A stretch of 64,000 nt of DNA from Methylococcus sp. Mc7 (GCF_019285515.1 NZ_CP079095.1:1116001-1180000), one strand, 5' to 3'; shown: positions 35,107 through 46,724, counted from the stretch's first letter. Notes: generated by a model from the letters alone, not told the origin. Numbers and translations: made by a program.

Positions 35107-35598
35107 CTAGGCCGCGCCGGAACGGCGCCGCAGCGCGTCGAGCACGGCGCAGACGAAGGGCCAGACCAGGCCGCCGGAAAGCGCCGCGAACCAGTAGCCT
35201 TCCGGCGTGCTGGCCGAGCCCCGGATATGTCGGGTCCACAGGATGAGCAGGAGCCCCAGCCCGAGCAGCAGCACGACGGCCAAAACCTGCTGTACCATCG
35301 AATAGAGCTGAAAACGCCGGTGAAATCGCACGCCGACATAGATGACCAGACTGTACGCCAGCGCCTGCTGGCCCAGCAGCCGGCCCGTCAGCGCATCCGC
35401 CAGGAGGCCGGTCAGCCAGGCCGTTCCGACGCCGACGCGGTCGGGAGCCGCCACGGCCCAGTAGACCAGCAGCAGCAGAATCCAGTCCGGATTCCACGGC
35501 GCCCACTCCTGGGGCAAGGGGATGATCCGCATCGCCATCGCGGCAGCCAGGCTCGCGAAAATCAGGACGCGGGGGGACGTCCGCCTAGCGGGCCGCAT
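35107..35598 (-). CDS. mreD: Rod shape-determining membrane protein MreD
   Basis: 163 residues with about five hydrophobic helices (LIFASLAAAMAM; WILLLLVYWAVAAPDRVGVGTAWLTGLLADAL; LAVVLLLGLGLLLILW; LVWPFVCAVLDAL). The GLLADALTGRLLGQQALAYSLVIY stretch is the family's most conserved part. It works with MreC and RodA/PBP2. Its start overlaps the mreC end by 14 bp. Confidence 0.9.
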   Translation of the reverse strand: MRPARRTSPRVLIFASLAAAMAMRIIPLPQEWAPWNPDWILLLLVYWAVAAPDRVGVGTAWLTGLLADALTGRLLGQQALAYSLVIYVGVRFHRRFQLYSMVQQVLAVVLLLGLGLLLILWTRHIRGSASTPEGYWFAALSGGLVWPFVCAVLDALRRRSGAA

Positions 35599-36499
35599 GC
35601 TGAGCCGCCGGGCCGGCCGCCGCGGGGGATGGACCCTCCCTCGCCTTGTCCTGACTCTGGACGTCGCTGCGGGTCCAGACCAGCAGAACCTCGCGGATGC
35701 GGTCCAGCGGGGCTACCGGCTCCGCGGAGACCTTGGCCAGCGAGCTGCCGGTGCTGGAAATGTCCACCACCGTCGCCACCGGATAGCCGGCCGGAAACAC
35801 GCCGCCCATGCCGGACGTCACCAGCCGGTCGCCCTCCCGGATGTCGGCGCTGCCGCTCAGGTAGGGCAGGATCAGCCGGTCGATCCGGCCGGTACCGACC
35901 GCGATCGTCCGCAGCCCGTTGCGCTCGACCTGGACGGGGATGGCGTGATTCGGATCGGTGATCAGCATCACTTCGGCGCTGACGGGCGAGACGCGCAGCA
36001 CCTGCCCCACCACGCCGCGGGAATCGAACACCGGCTGGCCGACATGGACGCCGATGTTCGACCCCTTGTTGGCCAGCACCAGGTGCTCGTAGGGCACCAG
36101 GTTCACGGACAGCAGCTCGGCGATCAGGAAATGCTCGCCGATCTTGATCGACGCCCCCAGCAGCGCCCGCAGGCGGATGTTTTCCTGCTCCAGCGCGGAG
36201 AATTTCGCCAGCCTGGCTTCCAGGCGGATGCGTTCCTCCTTGAGCCTCTGGTTTTCTTCCAGAATTTCGGCGTAGCCGGACACGTTTTCCCGGACCCACC
36301 CGGCGAAGCGCACGGGCGCGCTGACGAACTGCTGCAAGGGATAGACCGCGGCGCCCAGCCCGCTGTGGAGTGCGCCGATCGCTCCGCGGCGGTCGGCCGC
36401 GAGCAGGACCAGGGAGGCAATGGCGAAAACCAGCAGCCGGAAGTTCTGGGCCGGCTTCTTGGTGAATGCGAGTTTGATGGCGCGCCCCTCTCGTCGCAA
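35585..36499 (-). CDS. mreC: Rod shape-determining protein MreC
   Basis: 304 residues from TTG 36499; no ATG precedes the conserved part. N-terminal membrane anchor (about 21-38), a coiled coil (about 75-110, EENQRLKEERIRLEARLAKFSALEQENIRLRALL) and two beta-barrel halves (RGVVGQVLRVSPVSAEVMLITDPNHAIPV; GDRLVTSGMGGVFPAGYPVATV). It is the periplasmic scaffold that activates PBP2-RodA. A Pro/Ala-rich tail ends the protein. Confidence 0.9.
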   Translation of the reverse strand: MRREGRAIKLAFTKKPAQNFRLLVFAIASLVLLAADRRGAIGALHSGLGAAVYPLQQFVSAPVRFAGWVRENVSGYAEILEENQRLKEERIRLEARLAKFSALEQENIRLRALLGASIKIGEHFLIAELLSVNLVPYEHLVLANKGSNIGVHVGQPVFDSRGVVGQVLRVSPVSAEVMLITDPNHAIPVQVERNGLRTIAVGTGRIDRLILPYLSGSADIREGDRLVTSGMGGVFPAGYPVATVVDISSTGSSLAKVSAEPVAPLDRIREVLLVWTRSDVQSQDKAREGPSPAAAGPAAQHAAR

Positions 36500-36517
36500 C
36501 GCTGATGGGGAACGAAA

Positions 36518-37648
<1,131 letters not shown>

Positions 37649-37664
37649 TCAACAGGATACGTTC

Positions 37665-37952
37665 ATGTCGCTCAGCGCCGCAGAAGTCAACAAAATCGCA
37701 TGGCTGGCACGCCTCGCCATCGACGACGACAAGGTCGATGCCTATGCCCGCGACCTGTCGCAGATTCTCGGCTTCGTCGAACAGCTAGGCAGCGTCGACA
37801 CCAGCCGGGTCGCGCCGATGGCGCACCCCTTGGACGAGGCCCAGCGCCTGCGCCCCGACACCGTCACCGAGGCCGACCAGCGCGCCTTGTTCCAGGCACA
37901 CGCGCCCTTGGTCGAGGCCGGACTCTATCTGGTACCCAAGGTCATCGAATAA
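37665..37952 (+). CDS. gatC: Asp-tRNA(Asn)/Glu-tRNA(Gln) amidotransferase subunit C
   Basis: 95 residues, starting [22 protein letters not shown] with AGGA upstream. The LARL helix and [22 protein letters not shown] segment define GatC, which threads between GatA and GatB and stabilises the complex. First gene of gatCAB, 53 bp before gatA. Confidence 0.95.
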   Translation: MSLSAAEVNKIAWLARLAIDDDKVDAYARDLSQILGFVEQLGSVDTSRVAPMAHPLDEAQRLRPDTVTEADQRALFQAHAPLVEAGLYLVPKVIE

Positions 37953-38005
37953 ACCGGTTCCGCCGTCTCCCCTTTCAAAATTCGCACATTTCGGAGCCCC
38001 ACCGC

Positions 38006-39463
38006 ATGCATCGCAAGACCATCGCCGAACTGGCCGCCGGTCTCGAACGGAAAGAATTCAGCAGCGTCGAGCTGACGCAAGCCCACTTCGCACGCATCGA
38101 GCGGCTCGACCCCGCGCTCAACAGCTTCATCACGGCCACCCCGGAAATCGCCCTGGCCCAGGCCGGAGCCGCCGATGAACGCATCGCGAAAGGCGAGGCC
38201 GGCCCCCTGACGGGCATCCCCATCGCCCAAAAGGACATCTTCTGCACGAAAGGCGTGCGCACCAGCTGCGGCTCCCGGATGCTGGACAATTTCATCTCGC
38301 CCTACGACGCCTGCGTGGTCGAGCGCTTCAACGCCGCCGGCGCGGTCATGCTCGGCAAGCTGAACATGGACGAATTCGCCATGGGATCGTCCAACGAAAC
38401 CAGCTACTACGGTCCGGTGAAGAATCCCTGGAACACCGGCACGGTGCCCGGCGGCTCCTCCGGCGGCTCGGCCGCGGCGGTCGCGGCACGGCTCACGCCC
38501 GGCGCGACCGGCACCGACACCGGCGGCTCGATCCGCCAGCCCGCGGCCTTCTGCGGCATCACCGGCATCAAGCCGACCTACGGCCGGATCTCCCGCTGGG
38601 GCATGATCGCCTTCGCGTCCAGCCTGGACCAGGCCGGCCCGATGGCCCGCAGCGCCGAGGATTGCGCCATCATGCTGCAGGCCATGGCCGGTTTCGACGA
38701 GCGCGATTCGACCTGCGTCGACCGCCCGGTGCCGGACTACCGCGCCGCCTTGGGCAACGGCCTGGAAGGACTGCGCATCGGCTTGCCCAAGGAGTTTTTC
38801 GGCGAAGGCCTCGACCCCGCCATCGGCGGCCTGATCCAGGATGCCGTGGAGGAGTACAGAAAGCTGGGCGCCACCGTCAAGGAAGTGTCGCTGCCCAACA
38901 TGCATCTGTCGGCCCCGGCCTACTACGTGGTCGCACCGGCCGAATGCTCGTCCAACCTGGCCCGTTTCGACGGCGTGCGCTTCGGCCACCGCTGCGAAAA
39001 TCCCGCCGATCTGGCCGATCTGTACACCCGCTCGCGGGGCGAAGGCTTCGGCGCCGAGGTCAAGCGCCGCATCCTGATCGGCACCTACGCGCTGTCGGCC
39101 GGCTACTACGACGCCTACTACCTCAAGGCCCAGAAAATCCGCCGCTTGATCAGCGAGGACTTCCGCCGCGCCTTCGAGGAGGTGGACGTCATCATGGGCC
39201 CGACCGCGCCCTCGGTCGCCTTCGAGTTCGGCGCCAAGAGCGCCGACCCGATCGCCATGTATTTGTCGGACATCTACACCATCGCGGTGAACCTGGCCGG
39301 TCTGCCCGGCATGTCGATCCCGGTGGGCTTCTCCAACGGCCTGCCCGTCGGCATGCAGATCATCGGCGGCTATTTCAGCGAGGACCGGCTGCTGAACGTC
39401 GCCCACCGCTACCAGCAGGCCACCGACTGGCACACGCGCGCGCCGGCCGGCATCGCCGATTAA
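38006..39463 (+). CDS. gatA: Asp-tRNA(Asn)/Glu-tRNA(Gln) amidotransferase subunit A
   Basis: 485 residues from ATG 38006 with GGAG 8 nt upstream. The amidase signature triad is complete: lysine in IPIAQKDIF, cis-serine in [15 protein letters not shown] and nucleophile serine in [15 protein letters not shown]. GatA releases ammonia from glutamine, which is channelled to GatB. Its presence means Asn- and/or Gln-tRNA are made by transamidation. Confidence 0.97.
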   Translation: MHRKTIAELAAGLERKEFSSVELTQAHFARIERLDPALNSFITATPEIALAQAGAADERIAKGEAGPLTGIPIAQKDIFCTKGVRTSCGSRMLDNFISPYDACVVERFNAAGAVMLGKLNMDEFAMGSSNETSYYGPVKNPWNTGTVPGGSSGGSAAAVAARLTPGATGTDTGGSIRQPAAFCGITGIKPTYGRISRWGMIAFASSLDQAGPMARSAEDCAIMLQAMAGFDERDSTCVDRPVPDYRAALGNGLEGLRIGLPKEFFGEGLDPAIGGLIQDAVEEYRKLGATVKEVSLPNMHLSAPAYYVVAPAECSSNLARFDGVRFGHRCENPADLADLYTRSRGEGFGAEVKRRILIGTYALSAGYYDAYYLKAQKIRRLISEDFRRAFEEVDVIMGPTAPSVAFEFGAKSADPIAMYLSDIYTIAVNLAGLPGMSIPVGFSNGLPVGMQIIGGYFSEDRLLNVAHRYQQATDWHTRAPAGIAD

Positions 39464-39488
39464 CCCAAAAGCTCAGGTGTAACCGAAC

Positions 39489-40919
39489 ATGGAATGGGAA
39501 ACCGTCATCGGGCTGGAGATTCACGCCCAGCTCGCCACCCGCTCGAAGATTTTCTCCGGCGCCCCCACCGCCTACGGCGCCGAACCCAACACCCAGGCCT
39601 GCGCCGTCGATCTCGGCCTGCCCGGCGTGCTGCCGGTGCTCAACCGCGAAGCCGTGCGCATGGCGGTCAAGTTCGGCCTGGCCATCGGCGCCGAGATCGC
39701 GCCGGTGTCGGTGTTCGCCCGCAAGAATTATTTCTATCCCGACCTGCCCAAGGGTTACCAGATCAGCCAGTACGACCTGCCCGTGGTCGCCCGCGGCCGC
39801 CTCGCCATCAACGTCGACGGCAAGGAACTCAGCATCGGCATCACCCGCGCCCACTTGGAGGAAGACGCCGGCAAATCGCTGCACGAGGATTTCCACGGCT
39901 ACACCGGCATCGACCTGAACCGCGCCGGCACGCCTCTCTTGGAAATCGTGTCCGAACCGGACCTGCGCTCGGCCAAGGAAGCCGTGGCCTACATGAAGAA
40001 GCTGCACGCCCTGGTGCGCTATCTGGAAATCTGTGACGGCAACATGCAGGAAGGTTCGTTCCGCTGCGACGCCAACGTGTCGATCCGCCCCAAGGGCCAG
40101 GAAAAGTTCGGCACCCGCGCGGAAATCAAGAACCTCAACTCGTTCCGCTTCGTGGAAAAGGCGATCAACTACGAGATCGAACGCCAGATCGAGATCCTGG
40201 AGTCGGGCGGCGAGGTGATCCAGGAAACCCGGCTGTACGACTCGATCAAGGACGAGACCCGCTCCATGCGCAGCAAGGAGGAGGCCAACGACTACCGCTA
40301 CTTCCCCGACCCGGACCTCTTGCCGCTGGAAATCGGCAGCGGCTTCATCGAGGAGGTCAAGGCCACGCTGCCGGAGCTGCCGGACGCCAAGCGCGACCGA
40401 TTCAAGGCGCAATACGGCCTGAGCGACTACGATGCCGAGGTGCTGACCGCCAGCCGGGAAATGGCCGATTTCTACGAAACCGTGGTCCGCGAAGCCGCGT
40501 CCGATCCCAAGCTGTGCGCCAACTGGGTGATGGTGGAACTGTCCAGCCTGATCAACAAGGACGGCCTGGAGATCACCGAATCGAAGATCGACGCGGCCGG
40601 GCTGGCCGGCCTGATCCGCCGCATCGCCGACGATACGATTTCCGGCAAGATCGCCAAGCAGGTGCTGGAAGCGATGTGGCACGAAGGCGGCAGCGCCGAC
40701 GACATCATCGAGAAACAGGGCCTCGAGCAGATCACCGACACCGGCGCGATCGAGGCGATCATCGACCAGATCATCGCCGCCAACCTCGAGCAGTTGGCCC
40801 AATACCGTGCCGGCAAGGACAAGCTGTTCGGCTTCTTCGTCGGCCAGGCCATGAAGGCCACCCAGGGCAAGGCCAACCCGGCCCAGCTCAACGAGCTGCT
40901 CAAAAAGAAACTGCAGTAA
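39489..40919 (+). CDS. gatB: Asp-tRNA(Asn)/Glu-tRNA(Gln) amidotransferase subunit B
   Basis: 476 residues. The family start [20 protein letters not shown], the SLGLPGVLP-like segment ([12 protein letters not shown]), [18 protein letters not shown] and the C-terminal YqeY-like helical domain ending [16 protein letters not shown] are present. It activates the misacylated tRNA with ATP and amidates it. Follows gatA by 25 bp. Confidence 0.97.
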   Translation: MEWETVIGLEIHAQLATRSKIFSGAPTAYGAEPNTQACAVDLGLPGVLPVLNREAVRMAVKFGLAIGAEIAPVSVFARKNYFYPDLPKGYQISQYDLPVVARGRLAINVDGKELSIGITRAHLEEDAGKSLHEDFHGYTGIDLNRAGTPLLEIVSEPDLRSAKEAVAYMKKLHALVRYLEICDGNMQEGSFRCDANVSIRPKGQEKFGTRAEIKNLNSFRFVEKAINYEIERQIEILESGGEVIQETRLYDSIKDETRSMRSKEEANDYRYFPDPDLLPLEIGSGFIEEVKATLPELPDAKRDRFKAQYGLSDYDAEVLTASREMADFYETVVREAASDPKLCANWVMVELSSLINKDGLEITESKIDAAGLAGLIRRIADDTISGKIAKQVLEAMWHEGGSADDIIEKQGLEQITDTGAIEAIIDQIIAANLEQLAQYRAGKDKLFGFFVGQAMKATQGKANPAQLNELLKKKLQ

Positions 40920-41055
40920 GCCGAAATTTCCGTGGTGGGAGCATCGAGCCCCCCCACAGGCCCGCGCCAGTCCTTCCGCCGGAGCAGCGGGCGGGCTACC
41001 CTAGGTGAACCATCCACTCCCTGCCACAGCGGATGAGACGCCGAGGACCCTCACC

Positions 41056-43710
41056 ATGAAACGCAAGCCCCCCGTGACGCGGAAAACCCACCCGCCGGCG
41101 CACTGGCATCTGCTGGAGCCGTGGCAGACCACCGCCTGGCTCAGGGTCGATCCGCAGACGGGGTTGTCGCAACGGGAAGCCGAGCAGCGACTCGCCGAGC
41201 TGGGTCCGAACCTCATCGCCGAACAGCGGCTGCGCAGCCCGCTGGCCATGCTGCTGAGCCAGTTCGCCGATTTCATGATCGTGGTCCTGATCCTGGCCGG
41301 CGTCGTCTCCGGCCTGGTCGGCGAGATCGCCGACACCGTGACCATCATGGTCATCGTCGTCCTGAACGCAGTCATCGGCTTCATCCAGGAATACCGGGCC
41401 GAGCGCGCCATCGCGGCATTGAAGAGCATCGCGGCGCCCACCGCGCGGGTCGTGCGGGACGGGCAGCATCACGAACTGCCGGCCCACGAGCTGGTTCCCG
41501 GCGACCTGGTGCTGCTGGAAGCCGGCAACATCGTACCCGCCGACATCCGCCTGCTGGACACCGCGCAATTCCGGGTGGAAGAGGCCGCCCTCACCGGCGA
41601 GTCGCAGCCGGTCGGCAAGTCCACCGAAGCGATACGAAACCCGGACGCCGCGCTCGGCGACCGCCGCAACATGGCCTACAAGGGCACGATCGTCACCTAT
41701 GGCCGGGGCCTGGGCAGCGTGATCGCCACCGGCATGGAAACGGAGCTCGGCAAGATCGCCCAGCTCCTGCGCGAGGAGAAGGAAAGCCGCACGCCGCTGC
41801 AGAACCGTCTGGCCCAGCTCGGCAAGCGGCTGGCCCTGCTGGTGCTGGCGATCTGCGCCATCATCTTCGTGGTCGGCCTGCTGCGCGGCGAACAGCCGAT
41901 ACTGATGTTCCTCACCGCCGTCAGCCTCGCGGTCGCCGCCATTCCGGAAGCCCTGCCGGCCGTCGCTACCGTCTCCCTCGCTTTGGGTGCGCGCAAGATG
42001 ATCCGGCAGCACGTGCTGATCCGCCGGCTCCCGGCGGTCGAGACCCTGGGGTCGGTCACCTATATCTGCTCGGACAAGACCGGCACACTCACGCAGAACC
42101 GCATGCAGGCAGAAGCGTTCTATGCCGACGGCCGCACGGGCCCCGAACTGCCGGAGACAATGCTGCGGGCCATGGCGCTGAACAACGACGTCCGGCTCGA
42201 CAAGGAGGGGCGCCTCATGGGCGATCCCACCGAGACCGCGCTGTACGAAGCCGCCTCCGCCGCCGGCTATCCTGGCGAACAGATTGCCGCCTCGTGTCCG
42301 CGCACCGCGGAAATTCCTTTCGATTCCGAGCGCAAGCTGATGACGACGGTCCATCGCGAAGGGGAGGGGCTGGTCTCCTATACCAAGGGCGCGCCGGAAA
42401 TGCTGTTGCCGCGATGCCTGACGGCATGGAGCGGCGAAGGTCCCCGCCCCATCGAGATCGAAGATTTGCACGAGATCGCCGAACGCATGGCCGCGGACGG
42501 GCTGCGGGTCCTGGCCCTGGCTTTCCGGGAGTGGCCGGAACCGCCGGCGGATCTGCACCCCGAAACCGTCGAAACCGGGCTGTGCTTCCTCGGCTTCGTC
42601 GGGCTCATGGACCCGCCGCGGCCCGAAGCCGCGGAAGCGGTGGCCCTGTGCAAGACAGCGGGGATCAAGCCGGTCATGATCACCGGCGACCATCCGGCGA
42701 CCGCACGCACCATCGCCCGCCGGCTGGGCATCGCCGACGAGGACGACTCGGTCCTGACGGGCGAGGAACTGGCCCGCCTGAGCCTGGCGGAATTCGAGAA
42801 GCAGGTGGAGGAAATCCGGGTCTACGCCCGTGTCGCCCCGGAACAGAAGATCAAGATCGTCCGCGCCCTGCAGGACAAAGGCGAGTTCGTGGCGATGACC
42901 GGGGACGGCGTGAACGACGCGCCCGCCCTCAAATGCGCCAACATCGGGGTCGCCATGGGCAAGATCGGCACCGACGTGGCGCGGGAAGCCTCGCACATGA
43001 TCCTCCTGGACGACAACTTCGCCTCCATCGTCGCCGCCGTCCGGGAGGGGCGCCGCATCTTCGACAACATCCGCAAGTTCATCAAATACACGATGACGAG
43101 CAATTCGGCGGAGATATGGACGCTGTTCCTGGCGCCGTTCCTCATGCTCCCCATTCCCCTGCTCCCCATCCACATCCTGTGGATCAATCTGGTCACCGAC
43201 GGCCTGCCGGGCCTGGCCCTCGCGGCCGAGCCCCAGGAACGCGGCATCATGCAGCGCCCCCCGCGTCCGCCGCAGGAAAGCATCTTCGCGCATGGCATGT
43301 GGCAGCACATTCTCTGGATCGGGCTGCTGATGGGGGGCGTCTCTCTGCTGTCCCAGGCCTGGGCCTATCATACCGGTTCGGCTCGCTGGCAAAGCATGGT
43401 GTTCACCGTGCTGACCCTGTCGCAGATGGGGCATGTCCTTGCCATCCGGTCGGAGGGGGAGTCGTTCTTCGCACAGGCTTTCTTCTCGAACAAGCCCTTG
43501 CTCGGCGCCGTGCTGCTCACGTTCCTGCTGCAGATGGCGGTGCTCTACATCCCGCCGCTGCAGCCCATCTTCAAGACGGAGGCGCTGGAACCGCACGAAC
43601 TGGCGGTCTGTCTCGTCCTGTCCACCGTGGTGTTCTGGGCGGTTGAACTGGAGAAATGGATGCGTCGGCGAGGCTGGATCTACCGGGAAGACCGCCAAAC
43701 CGCCGGCTGA
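41056..43710 (+). CDS. P2A-type cation ATPase (Ca2+-ATPase-like)
   Basis: 884 residues from ATG 41056, with GAGGA 8 nt upstream; a GTG at 41005 would add 17 residues. An N-terminal cation ATPase domain (WHLLEPWQTTAWLRVDPQTGLSQREAEQRL) precedes the core: actuator TGES, the transmembrane AAIPEALPAVATVSLALG with the ion-binding glutamate as in SERCA-type pumps, SDKTGTLT, KGAPE, TGDGVNDAPAL, and the C-terminal LWINLVTDGLPGLALA. It probably exports Ca2+ or Mn2+ from the cytoplasm; ion choice is inferred. Confidence 0.9.
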   Translation: MKRKPPVTRKTHPPAHWHLLEPWQTTAWLRVDPQTGLSQREAEQRLAELGPNLIAEQRLRSPLAMLLSQFADFMIVVLILAGVVSGLVGEIADTVTIMVIVVLNAVIGFIQEYRAERAIAALKSIAAPTARVVRDGQHHELPAHELVPGDLVLLEAGNIVPADIRLLDTAQFRVEEAALTGESQPVGKSTEAIRNPDAALGDRRNMAYKGTIVTYGRGLGSVIATGMETELGKIAQLLREEKESRTPLQNRLAQLGKRLALLVLAICAIIFVVGLLRGEQPILMFLTAVSLAVAAIPEALPAVATVSLALGARKMIRQHVLIRRLPAVETLGSVTYICSDKTGTLTQNRMQAEAFYADGRTGPELPETMLRAMALNNDVRLDKEGRLMGDPTETALYEAASAAGYPGEQIAASCPRTAEIPFDSERKLMTTVHREGEGLVSYTKGAPEMLLPRCLTAWSGEGPRPIEIEDLHEIAERMAADGLRVLALAFREWPEPPADLHPETVETGLCFLGFVGLMDPPRPEAAEAVALCKTAGIKPVMITGDHPATARTIARRLGIADEDDSVLTGEELARLSLAEFEKQVEEIRVYARVAPEQKIKIVRALQDKGEFVAMTGDGVNDAPALKCANIGVAMGKIGTDVAREASHMILLDDNFASIVAAVREGRRIFDNIRKFIKYTMTSNSAEIWTLFLAPFLMLPIPLLPIHILWINLVTDGLPGLALAAEPQERGIMQRPPRPPQESIFAHGMWQHILWIGLLMGGVSLLSQAWAYHTGSARWQSMVFTVLTLSQMGHVLAIRSEGESFFAQAFFSNKPLLGAVLLTFLLQMAVLYIPPLQPIFKTEALEPHELAVCLVLSTVVFWAVELEKWMRRRGWIYREDRQTAG

Positions 43711-43714
43711 CCGC

Positions 43715-44137
43715 TCATTCGGACGCCAGCAGGAGCTCGACTTCGCTCAACGCCGACGCCGGTCCGATCCGGAAGCCCCGCATTTCCAGCACCCCCTTGG
43801 TATTCAAGGAGACGATGAGATGCAGCGCTTCCGGGTAGGCGGCGAATTCCCGGTCGACCGACGAGGGGACGGCCGCGGCCGTGGGATGCGAATGGAAAAT
43901 CGCGAACAGCTCCTCCCCCCGCTCCCGCATCGCGCGCATGGCGTCGATCTGCCCCTTCGGATCGAGCAGGAAGCGGCATTCGGGGCGGTCGGCGACGTTG
44001 GGCACCGGATAACAGCGCATCCTCCCCCCCTCGGCCGCGCCGATGAGGCCGCAGACCTCGAGCCCCGGCGAAACCTGGGCCAAATGAAGGATCTGGTTGA
44101 CCAGATGCCTGGGGATCGCGCATTGCTGCTTGGTCAT
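43715..44137 (-). CDS. JAMM/Mov34-family metallopeptidase (M67)
   Basis: 140 residues. All zinc ligands and the catalytic glutamate of a JAMM fold are visible: EVCGLIG near the start, then FHSHPTAAAVPSSVDREFA (H-x-H-x7-S-x2-D). Stand-alone bacterial proteins of this type often trim a sulfur-carrier or ubiquitin-like protein, but no such partner is encoded here. Tail-to-tail with the P2A ATPase, 4 bp apart, and just downstream of the Wzt-like gene. Confidence 0.85.
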   Translation of the reverse strand: MTKQQCAIPRHLVNQILHLAQVSPGLEVCGLIGAAEGGRMRCYPVPNVADRPECRFLLDPKGQIDAMRAMRERGEELFAIFHSHPTAAAVPSSVDREFAAYPEALHLIVSLNTKGVLEMRGFRIGPASALSEVELLLASE

Positions 44138-44163
44138 TCGATGATGTCTCCTGGGGAAGGGGT

Positions 44164-45384
44164 TCAGGACGGTTTGCCCGGCGGAACCGTCCGGATATGC
44201 GCTTCGATGATACCGAAGCCGTCGGGGCGGTCGCAGGCCGCCTGTGTCACACGTACCCGCCGGGCCTCACCTTTGTAAGCCAGGCTGCATCCGCCCGACG
44301 TCGCCGACACGGCCACGTCGTAAATTCCGGCCCCCAGCCCGAGGAACGGCAGTTCCACCAGAACGCACCCTCGTCCTTCGGCCAGGCATAGCCGGCGCTC
44401 CCCCGGCGCCAGGGTGGCGGCCGCGAGCAGGCCCGCCGTGTTCCAGAACTCGAGCCGCAGCTCGACGGCCTCGAAATTCCGCTCGGCCCGGTATTCCAGC
44501 TCGAATACGAGCGGCTGGCCGGGGACGGCATGCAGCGGCTCGGCCGCCGGGCCGGGGAAATCCAGCCCGGCCGAGGAATCCGGAGGCTTGGCCGGCAGGG
44601 CGCCGAGCGACCTCAGATCGCGATTGAAGTAGCCCACGGCCTCGTAATATTTCCCGAACACCGCTTCCGGCCGGCCCTCGGCCACGGTCTGGCCGTCGAA
44701 CAGCAGCAGGCAGCGGTCGGCCACCTGGAGCACGTTCATCTCGGAATGGGAAACGAACACCAGTGCGCTGCCCTCGCGCTTCAGGGCATTGAGCCGCTCC
44801 AGGCAGCGCAGTTGGAATGCGACGTCGCCGACCGCCAGCACTTCGTCGATGAGCAGGACGTCGATCGGCATGCAGGTGGCGATGGCGAACTCCAGCCGGG
44901 CGTACATGCCGTCGGAGTAATGCTTGACCGGCCGCTCCAGCGCCGCCTCCAGTTCCGCGAAGGCGACGATTTCGTCCAGCCTGGCGTCGGTGTCGCGCTT
45001 GGACATCCCCAGCTCCGCGCACTTGAGGTAGACGTTTTCGCGCCCGGTGTACATCGGCTGGAGCCCGCTGCCCAGGCGGATCAGCGACTTCACCGCCCCG
45101 TGCAGCTCGACCCGCCCGGCGTCCGGACGATATTCGCGGCCAAGCATCCGCAGCAGCGTGCTTTTGCCGGCACCGTTCGGGCCGATCAGAGCCAGGCATT
45201 CGCCCGCCCCAACAAAGAGGGACACGTCCCGCACCGCCCAGAATTCACCCGCGCGCAAGGCCGCCGCCGGCCGGCGTCCGATCAGACGCCGCCCCAGATC
45301 CTGTGCGGAATGCCGCAACGAATCTCCCAGGGATCGGGAAAACTTCTTGCTGACCCGGTCGGCCAGGATGCGGGGGAAACTCAC
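44164..45384 (-). CDS. ABC transporter ATPase for polysaccharide export, Wzt/TagH-like
   Basis: 406 residues from GTG 45384. Residues 1-250 form the ABC domain with the long N-terminal part of polysaccharide exporters (FWAVRDVSLFVGAGECLALIGPNGAGKSTLL), signature YSDGMYARLEFA and Walker B VLLIDEVLAVGD. Residues about 275-395 are a beta-rich C-terminal domain like the Wzt carbohydrate-binding domain. No permease (Wzm) or glycan genes are nearby, so it is an orphan whose partner lies elsewhere. Confidence 0.85.
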   Translation of the reverse strand: MSFPRILADRVSKKFSRSLGDSLRHSAQDLGRRLIGRRPAAALRAGEFWAVRDVSLFVGAGECLALIGPNGAGKSTLLRMLGREYRPDAGRVELHGAVKSLIRLGSGLQPMYTGRENVYLKCAELGMSKRDTDARLDEIVAFAELEAALERPVKHYSDGMYARLEFAIATCMPIDVLLIDEVLAVGDVAFQLRCLERLNALKREGSALVFVSHSEMNVLQVADRCLLLFDGQTVAEGRPEAVFGKYYEAVGYFNRDLRSLGALPAKPPDSSAGLDFPGPAAEPLHAVPGQPLVFELEYRAERNFEAVELRLEFWNTAGLLAAATLAPGERRLCLAEGRGCVLVELPFLGLGAGIYDVAVSATSGGCSLAYKGEARRVRVTQAACDRPDGFGIIEAHIRTVPPGKPS

Positions 45385-45464
45385 GGTCGGAACGGAGGAT
45401 GTCGGTTAGAATGCGCGGCTGCGCCGCTTTTCAACTTAAACCAGCCCCGGCCCCAGGTAAAGCC

Positions 45465-46523
45465 TTGACATCGCCATCCTCGATCCTGCTCTACTGCCGC
45501 CGCGGCTTCGAAAAGGAATGCGCGGCCGAAATCCAGGCCCAAACCCTGGCGGCGGGGATTTCCGGCTATGTCAGGGCGAAGGAGAACTCGGCCCACGCCG
45601 TCTTCGTGGCGCACGAGCCCGATGTCCTGGCGACGCGGGCCGCCAGCCTGTGCTTCGACGCGCTGGTCTTCGCCCGCCAGCGGATTTTCGCCATCGGCCC
45701 CTTGTCCGACCTCCCGGTCGACGACCGGATCACCCCGCTCGTCGAGGCGGCGACCGGCCTGCAGCGGCGCTATTCGACGCTCTGGCTGGAAACGGCGGAC
45801 ACCAACGAGGCCAAGGAACTGGCCGTTTTCACCCGCAAGTTCGAGCGTCCGTTCGCAGCGGCCGCGGCCGGCCTGCTGGGCGGCGGGCCGCAGGCCCCGC
45901 GCCTGCACGTATTCTTTCTGACTTCGACCGCCGCCTACGTCGGCTACACCCTGCCGGGCGATTCGGCCCCGTGGCCCTGCGGCATTCCCCGCCTCAAGTT
46001 CCCCCGTTCCGCCCCCAGTCGCTCCACCCTCAAGCTCGAAGAAGCCTTCCTGGTGTTCGTCGACCGTCCCGAAACCATGCTCAGGCCGGGCATGAGCGCC
46101 GTCGACCTGGGCGCCGCGCCCGGCGGCTGGACCTGGCAACTGGTGCGGCGCCACATCCGCACCACCGCCGTCGACAACGGCAACCTGGATCCAGCGCTGC
46201 TGGACTCCGGCCTGGTGACCCATCTGCGGGCCGACGGCTTCCGTTACCGCCCTTCCAAGCCGGTCGACTGGCTGGTCTGCGACATGGTGGAACAGCCCTC
46301 ACGCATCGCCAGGCTAGTGGCCGACTGGGCGGCCGACGGCGGCTTCCGCTATGCCGTATTCAATCTAAAATTGCCGATGAACAAGCGCTACGAAGAAGTC
46401 AGGCGCTGCCGCGAGCTGATCGAGGAACGGCTGGCCGGGAAAGGGGTGGCCCATCGCCTGAGATTCCGCCAGCTCTACCACGACCGGGAAGAAGTCACCG
46501 GATTTCTCGATCTGGTGTCATAG
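45465..46523 (+). CDS. rlmM: 23S rRNA (C2498-2'-O) methyltransferase RlmM
   Basis: 352 residues from TTG 45465 with AGGT upstream; ATG at 45399 or 45411 would add 22 or 18 residues, but homologues begin near ILLYCRRGFEKECAAEI. A THUMP-like N-terminal part is followed by the Rossmann methyltransferase: SAM motif DLGAAPGGWTWQL, CDMVEQP and NLKLPMNKRYEEV with the catalytic lysine. It methylates the ribose of C2498 in 23S rRNA. Confidence 0.92.
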   Translation: MTSPSSILLYCRRGFEKECAAEIQAQTLAAGISGYVRAKENSAHAVFVAHEPDVLATRAASLCFDALVFARQRIFAIGPLSDLPVDDRITPLVEAATGLQRRYSTLWLETADTNEAKELAVFTRKFERPFAAAAAGLLGGGPQAPRLHVFFLTSTAAYVGYTLPGDSAPWPCGIPRLKFPRSAPSRSTLKLEEAFLVFVDRPETMLRPGMSAVDLGAAPGGWTWQLVRRHIRTTAVDNGNLDPALLDSGLVTHLRADGFRYRPSKPVDWLVCDMVEQPSRIARLVADWAADGGFRYAVFNLKLPMNKRYEEVRRCRELIEERLAGKGVAHRLRFRQLYHDREEVTGFLDLVS

Positions 46524-46568
46524 CTTTGCCCCCTCTCCCAGAGAGCAACGCTGTTGAGTCGAGAAGAA

Positions 46569-46652
46569 CTCGTCGTTCCGGCATGGGTTGCCGGAACCCG
46601 GAAGCCAAGGAAGGCGACAGGCGCACACGTCCATGTGACCTGGATGCCGGCA
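46569..46652. repeat. Dispersed repeat, copy 2
   Basis: 84 bp matching 19603-19686 without gaps at about 68 of 84 positions. Blocks shared: TCGTTCCGGCA, GAAGCCA and ACGTCCATGTGACCTGG. It lies in the rlmM-fimT gap and is non-coding. Confidence 0.7.
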
Positions 46653-46724
46653 CGAAATCCGCCGGGAGCGGATTTGAACATGCGGAGCCTGGCCTGGAGG
46701 GCAGGCCCCAAGGACGGGACCTGT

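Noticed and set aside
33310-35961. 883-codon open frame on the plus strand
   Set aside because: Antisense to mrdA, mreD and mreC, which show full catalytic motifs. High GC makes long antisense frames common here.
40996-43698. 900-codon open frame on the minus strand
   Set aside because: Antisense to the P2A ATPase with its DKTGT and GDGVND motifs; no protein-like pattern on the reverse.
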